39,955 nt of DNA, taken from the NCBI GenBank assembly GCA_020054865.1, contig JAIHAR010000017.1:1-39955 (forward strand). Direction: 5' to 3'. Every line of letters begins with the position of its first letter. Position 1 is the stretch's first letter. The notes below the pieces were generated by a model that worked only from the letters and a program-made list of their open reading frames with translations, was not told where the DNA came from and did not search any database. Of this stretch, positions 37,638 through 39,955 are shown piece by piece. The position numbers and the translations under genes are program-made. The DNA comes from Deferribacteraceae bacterium (GTDB lineage: Bacteria > Chrysiogenota > Deferribacteres > Deferribacterales > Deferrivibrionaceae).

Positions 37638-38299
37638 AACCCTTTCACCCTGTTTAAAATAAACGAAACCACATCTTCTATAGTTTTGTTTGTGGTATCT
37701 ATCAATAAAGCATCTTCTGCCCTTTTAAGCGGGGCAATTTCCCTGTTCATATCTTCAAAATCCCTCTTTTTCACATCTTTAAGCACTTCCTCAAATTCTA
37801 TATTCTCCCCACGTGCAACCATCTCTTCATAACGTCTTCTTGCCCTTTCGTAAGGAGTAGCTTCAAGGAAAAACTTATATTCTGCATCAGGAATCACAAC
37901 AGTGCCGATATCTCGCCCATCCATTATCACATTATTATCAGCCGCAATAGACTTCTGCCTTCTGGTAATAATATCTCTAATCTCCTTGATTTTCGAAGTT
38001 TCAGAAACTTTTTTGGTAACTGCCACACTTCTTATCTCTTCGGTAATATCAAATGTTTCCCCATCAAATTTTATAAAAACTCTCTGACCAGTAACATCTT
38101 TTTTAAAGTAGATTTCCGTATTTTCAACACACTCAATCAAATCTTTCCCGGTTTTGTTATACTTTACACTGATATAGGCACAAGCCCTATACATTGCACC
38201 TGTGTCTATATAAATCAAATTTAACTTTTCTGCTATTATTTTCGAAATCGTACTTTTACCGCTTCCTGCCGGTCCGTCAACAGCTATTCTAAGACGCAT
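37634..38299 (-). CDS. cmk: Cytidylate kinase
   Basis: 221 residues. P-loop DGPAGSGKST (8-17), YIDTGAMYRA acceptor site, RDIGTVVIPDAE and the lid ATPYERARRRYEE. Phosphorylates CMP and dCMP. Nineteen bases after the aroA stop; overlaps ispH by 4 bp. Confidence 0.95.
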   Translation of the reverse strand: MRLRIAVDGPAGSGKSTISKIIAEKLNLIYIDTGAMYRACAYISVKYNKTGKDLIECVENTEIYFKKDVTGQRVFIKFDGETFDITEEIRSVAVTKKVSETSKIKEIRDIITRRQKSIAADNNVIMDGRDIGTVVIPDAEYKFFLEATPYERARRRYEEMVARGENIEFEEVLKDVKKRDFEDMNREIAPLKRAEDALLIDTTNKTIEDVVSFILNRVKGL

Positions 38300-38318
38300 A
38301 ACTTATCCTTGTTTACAG

Positions 38319-39599
38319 CTAAACTACCTCAATGCTGTTTAGTTTTTCAATAAAATCGGGAAAAGATACATCGATTGCATCTATTTCGTCAATACAAAGC
38401 CCACCAAATTTTTTGGACAATAAAATATTGATCATCGCAATCCTGTGGTCATCAAATGACCTAAGCTTTGCATTTTTGTTTAAATTTTTTAGAGGATATA
38501 CTTTAAGTCCATCCTCAAACTCTTCAACTTCCGCACCAATCTGCCTTAAATTGTAAACCATTGCTTTTATCCTGTCAGACTCCTTAACGCGAAGTTCATG
38601 GGCATCCCTTATCTCGACCGGTGATTTTGCAAAAAGGCCGAGAGCAGAAATCATTGGAATTTCATCAATAATATTGGCAATAATATCACCTTTTATCGTG
38701 ATGCCATCATATTCTTGACTTTTTATCAAAATATTTCCAAAAGGATCACCGGACTCTGAGTTTACATCCACATCAAAATTTACGTTCATCCCTTTTAACA
38801 CTTCCAGCATACCACTTCTTGTGGGATTCAGACCAACATTTTTTATCAAAATTTCGGAATTCTCAAAGATAAGTGCCGCACCAAGAAAAAAAGCTGCAGA
38901 AGAAAAATCTCCCGGTACATTTATCTCAGCAGGCATAAGCCTATCGACCGGTTCAATCTCAATCCTCAAACCACTCACATTGAGATGAACTCCGTATGTT
39001 TTCAGCATCAGCTCTGTATGATTTCTCGTTACAGCAGGTTCAATATAAATCACATTGGAATCAGCCTGAAGTCCAGCCAGTATTATCGCGCTTTTTACCT
39101 GAGCACTTTTTACCTTACCTTCTATTTCAATCCCTTTGAGTTTGGATGGCAAAATTGTCAGAGGCAGATATTTATTATTTTCTCTTGCAAAAATATTAGC
39201 CCCAAGCTTGCCAAGAGGCTCTATTACTCTGTCCATAGGTCTTTTTCTAAGGGAATTGTCCCCGGTTAGTACAAAGTATTTATTCTGACCTGCAAAAAGA
39301 CCGGTCAACAGCCTTGCAGTTGTGCCTGAATTTTCACAATTTATTACATTGCCAGGCTCTTTAAAATTTTTAAACCCTTTAGAGCATACAATAAATCCTT
39401 CTTCAGTTTCAGTAAATTCAGCCCCCACCATTTCCATCGCTGCTTTTGTAGCAAGAGTATCCCTTGACAAAAGAGGCTTTTTTACAATGCTTTCTCCGTC
39501 AGCCATGGCAGACATAATAAATGCTCTGTGTGTTATTGACTTGTCAGAAGGAACATTCACTTCCCCTTTCAAGGATTTAACCTTATCAAAACTTATCAT
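38319..39599 (-). CDS. aroA: 3-phosphoshikimate 1-carboxyvinyltransferase (EPSP synthase)
   Basis: 426 residues. Sixth shikimate-pathway step. VPSDKSITHRAF (16-27), NCENSGTTARLLTG, LRKRPMDRVIEPL, and RVKESDRIKAM near the C-terminal catalytic region are diagnostic. G in NSGTTARL matches class II enzymes only loosely, so glyphosate class is not assigned. Its ATG overlaps the tyrA stop by 4 bp. Confidence 0.95.
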   Translation of the reverse strand: MISFDKVKSLKGEVNVPSDKSITHRAFIMSAMADGESIVKKPLLSRDTLATKAAMEMVGAEFTETEEGFIVCSKGFKNFKEPGNVINCENSGTTARLLTGLFAGQNKYFVLTGDNSLRKRPMDRVIEPLGKLGANIFARENNKYLPLTILPSKLKGIEIEGKVKSAQVKSAIILAGLQADSNVIYIEPAVTRNHTELMLKTYGVHLNVSGLRIEIEPVDRLMPAEINVPGDFSSAAFFLGAALIFENSEILIKNVGLNPTRSGMLEVLKGMNVNFDVDVNSESGDPFGNILIKSQEYDGITIKGDIIANIIDEIPMISALGLFAKSPVEIRDAHELRVKESDRIKAMVYNLRQIGAEVEEFEDGLKVYPLKNLNKNAKLRSFDDHRIAMINILLSKKFGGLCIDEIDAIDVSFPDFIEKLNSIEVV

Positions 39600-39955
39600 A
39601 GTGATTCCCTTAATTTTTTTACCTTGGATATCATATTTTTCATCAAGGTATAATCTTCAGATAAAATTGCCTTTTTCCACTTTAACAGTTCGTTGATATA
39701 GCTGTCTATATATTCATTCAAAATTTTGCTATTATCAAAAAATATATCAGACCACATTACAGGATTGCTTTTTGCTATTCTTGTAAAATCTCTAAAACCA
39801 CCACCTGTAAAATTTAGAGCCTGTGAATTTTCAATCTCCACAAAGTCTATCAGGGAAAATGCAATAAGGTGAGGGAAGTGGCTGATAAGTCCAAATATTT
39901 TATCATGCCTTTCTATATCCATTATTTTAACTCTCATACCAATGAGTTCATGTAA
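39596..39955 (-). CDS. tyrA: Prephenate dehydrogenase, C-terminal part (partial)
   Basis: The frame is open to the right edge, so the 5' part is outside the window; the last ~119 residues are visible. LHELIGMRVKIMDIERHDKIF then ISHFPHLIAFSL (catalytic-domain HxPH helix) and FTGGGFRDFTRIAKSNPVMW are typical of the C-terminal helical dimer domain of TyrA. No ACT domain follows, so feedback control, if any, is elsewhere. Overlaps aroA by 4 bp. Confidence 0.88.
   Translation of the reverse strand, partial: LHELIGMRVKIMDIERHDKIFGLISHFPHLIAFSLIDFVEIENSQALNFTGGGFRDFTRIAKSNPVMWSDIFFDNSKILNEYIDSYINELLKWKKAILSEDYTLMKNMISKVKKLRESL

Overview
This 39,955 bp window reads as chromosomal DNA of an AT-rich (about one third G+C by eye), Gram-negative, anaerobic respiratory bacterium. 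A DUF3373-type outer-membrane porin, an F1-ATPase cluster with paired b and b' subunits but no a or c subunit, HypA/HypB, molybdate transport with molybdopterin genes, a TorD-type chaperone and a periplasmic c-type cytochrome together fit Deferribacterota (Deferribacter-like). That placement is inference from gene content, not from a marker comparison. Almost every gene is on the minus strand, packed in operons with 4-bp ATGA-type overlaps. I see no rRNA, tRNA, insertion sequence, prophage or CRISPR array.

Left third (1-12.8 kb). After the tail of a plus-strand gene comes a molybdenum operon transcribed leftward from a good promoter at 5160-5188. A riboswitch-like leader ending in an intrinsic terminator (4986-5150) precedes a Cys-tailed MoeA-like protein, modC, modA, modB and moeA. 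Upstream of it lie the porin, a small cytochrome with an unusual C-X3-C-H haem motif, a TorD-family chaperone, an MFS transporter and a short FlgG-like protein. The theme is supply, cofactor loading and electron traffic for molybdoenzymes. A CoA-binding protein, a MarC-family membrane protein, a PlsC-like acyltransferase and a beta-carbonic anhydrase follow.

Middle (12.8-30.4 kb). The atpF'-F-H-A-G-D-C operon has its own promoter (18694-18722). Upstream of it is the operon rlmH-dksA-gpmI-comFC-(PAS/coiled-coil protein)-gap-pgk, driven by a strong promoter only a few bases from the rlmH start codon. Next come a diguanylate cyclase, hypA, hypB, rnhB, yraN and uvrC as one tightly packed minus-strand block.

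Right third (30.4-40 kb). On the plus strand, aroF (DAHP synthase) is preceded by a phenylalanine-rich leader peptide, a mutually exclusive antiterminator and a strong terminator: a textbook-like Phe attenuator that appears not to use a Shine-Dalgarno sequence for its leader peptide. The minus strand carries tyrA (partial), aroA, cmk, ispH and rpsA, then a terminator, then a Na+/Ca2+-type exchanger, sppA and comM. First and later shikimate/aromatic steps therefore sit about 8 kb apart in opposite orientations.

The most interesting signals are the two RNA attenuators (Mo operon and aroF), the C-X3-C-H cytochrome, calcium-loop motifs inside the porin, and a PAS/coiled-coil protein without output domain embedded in the glycolytic operon.
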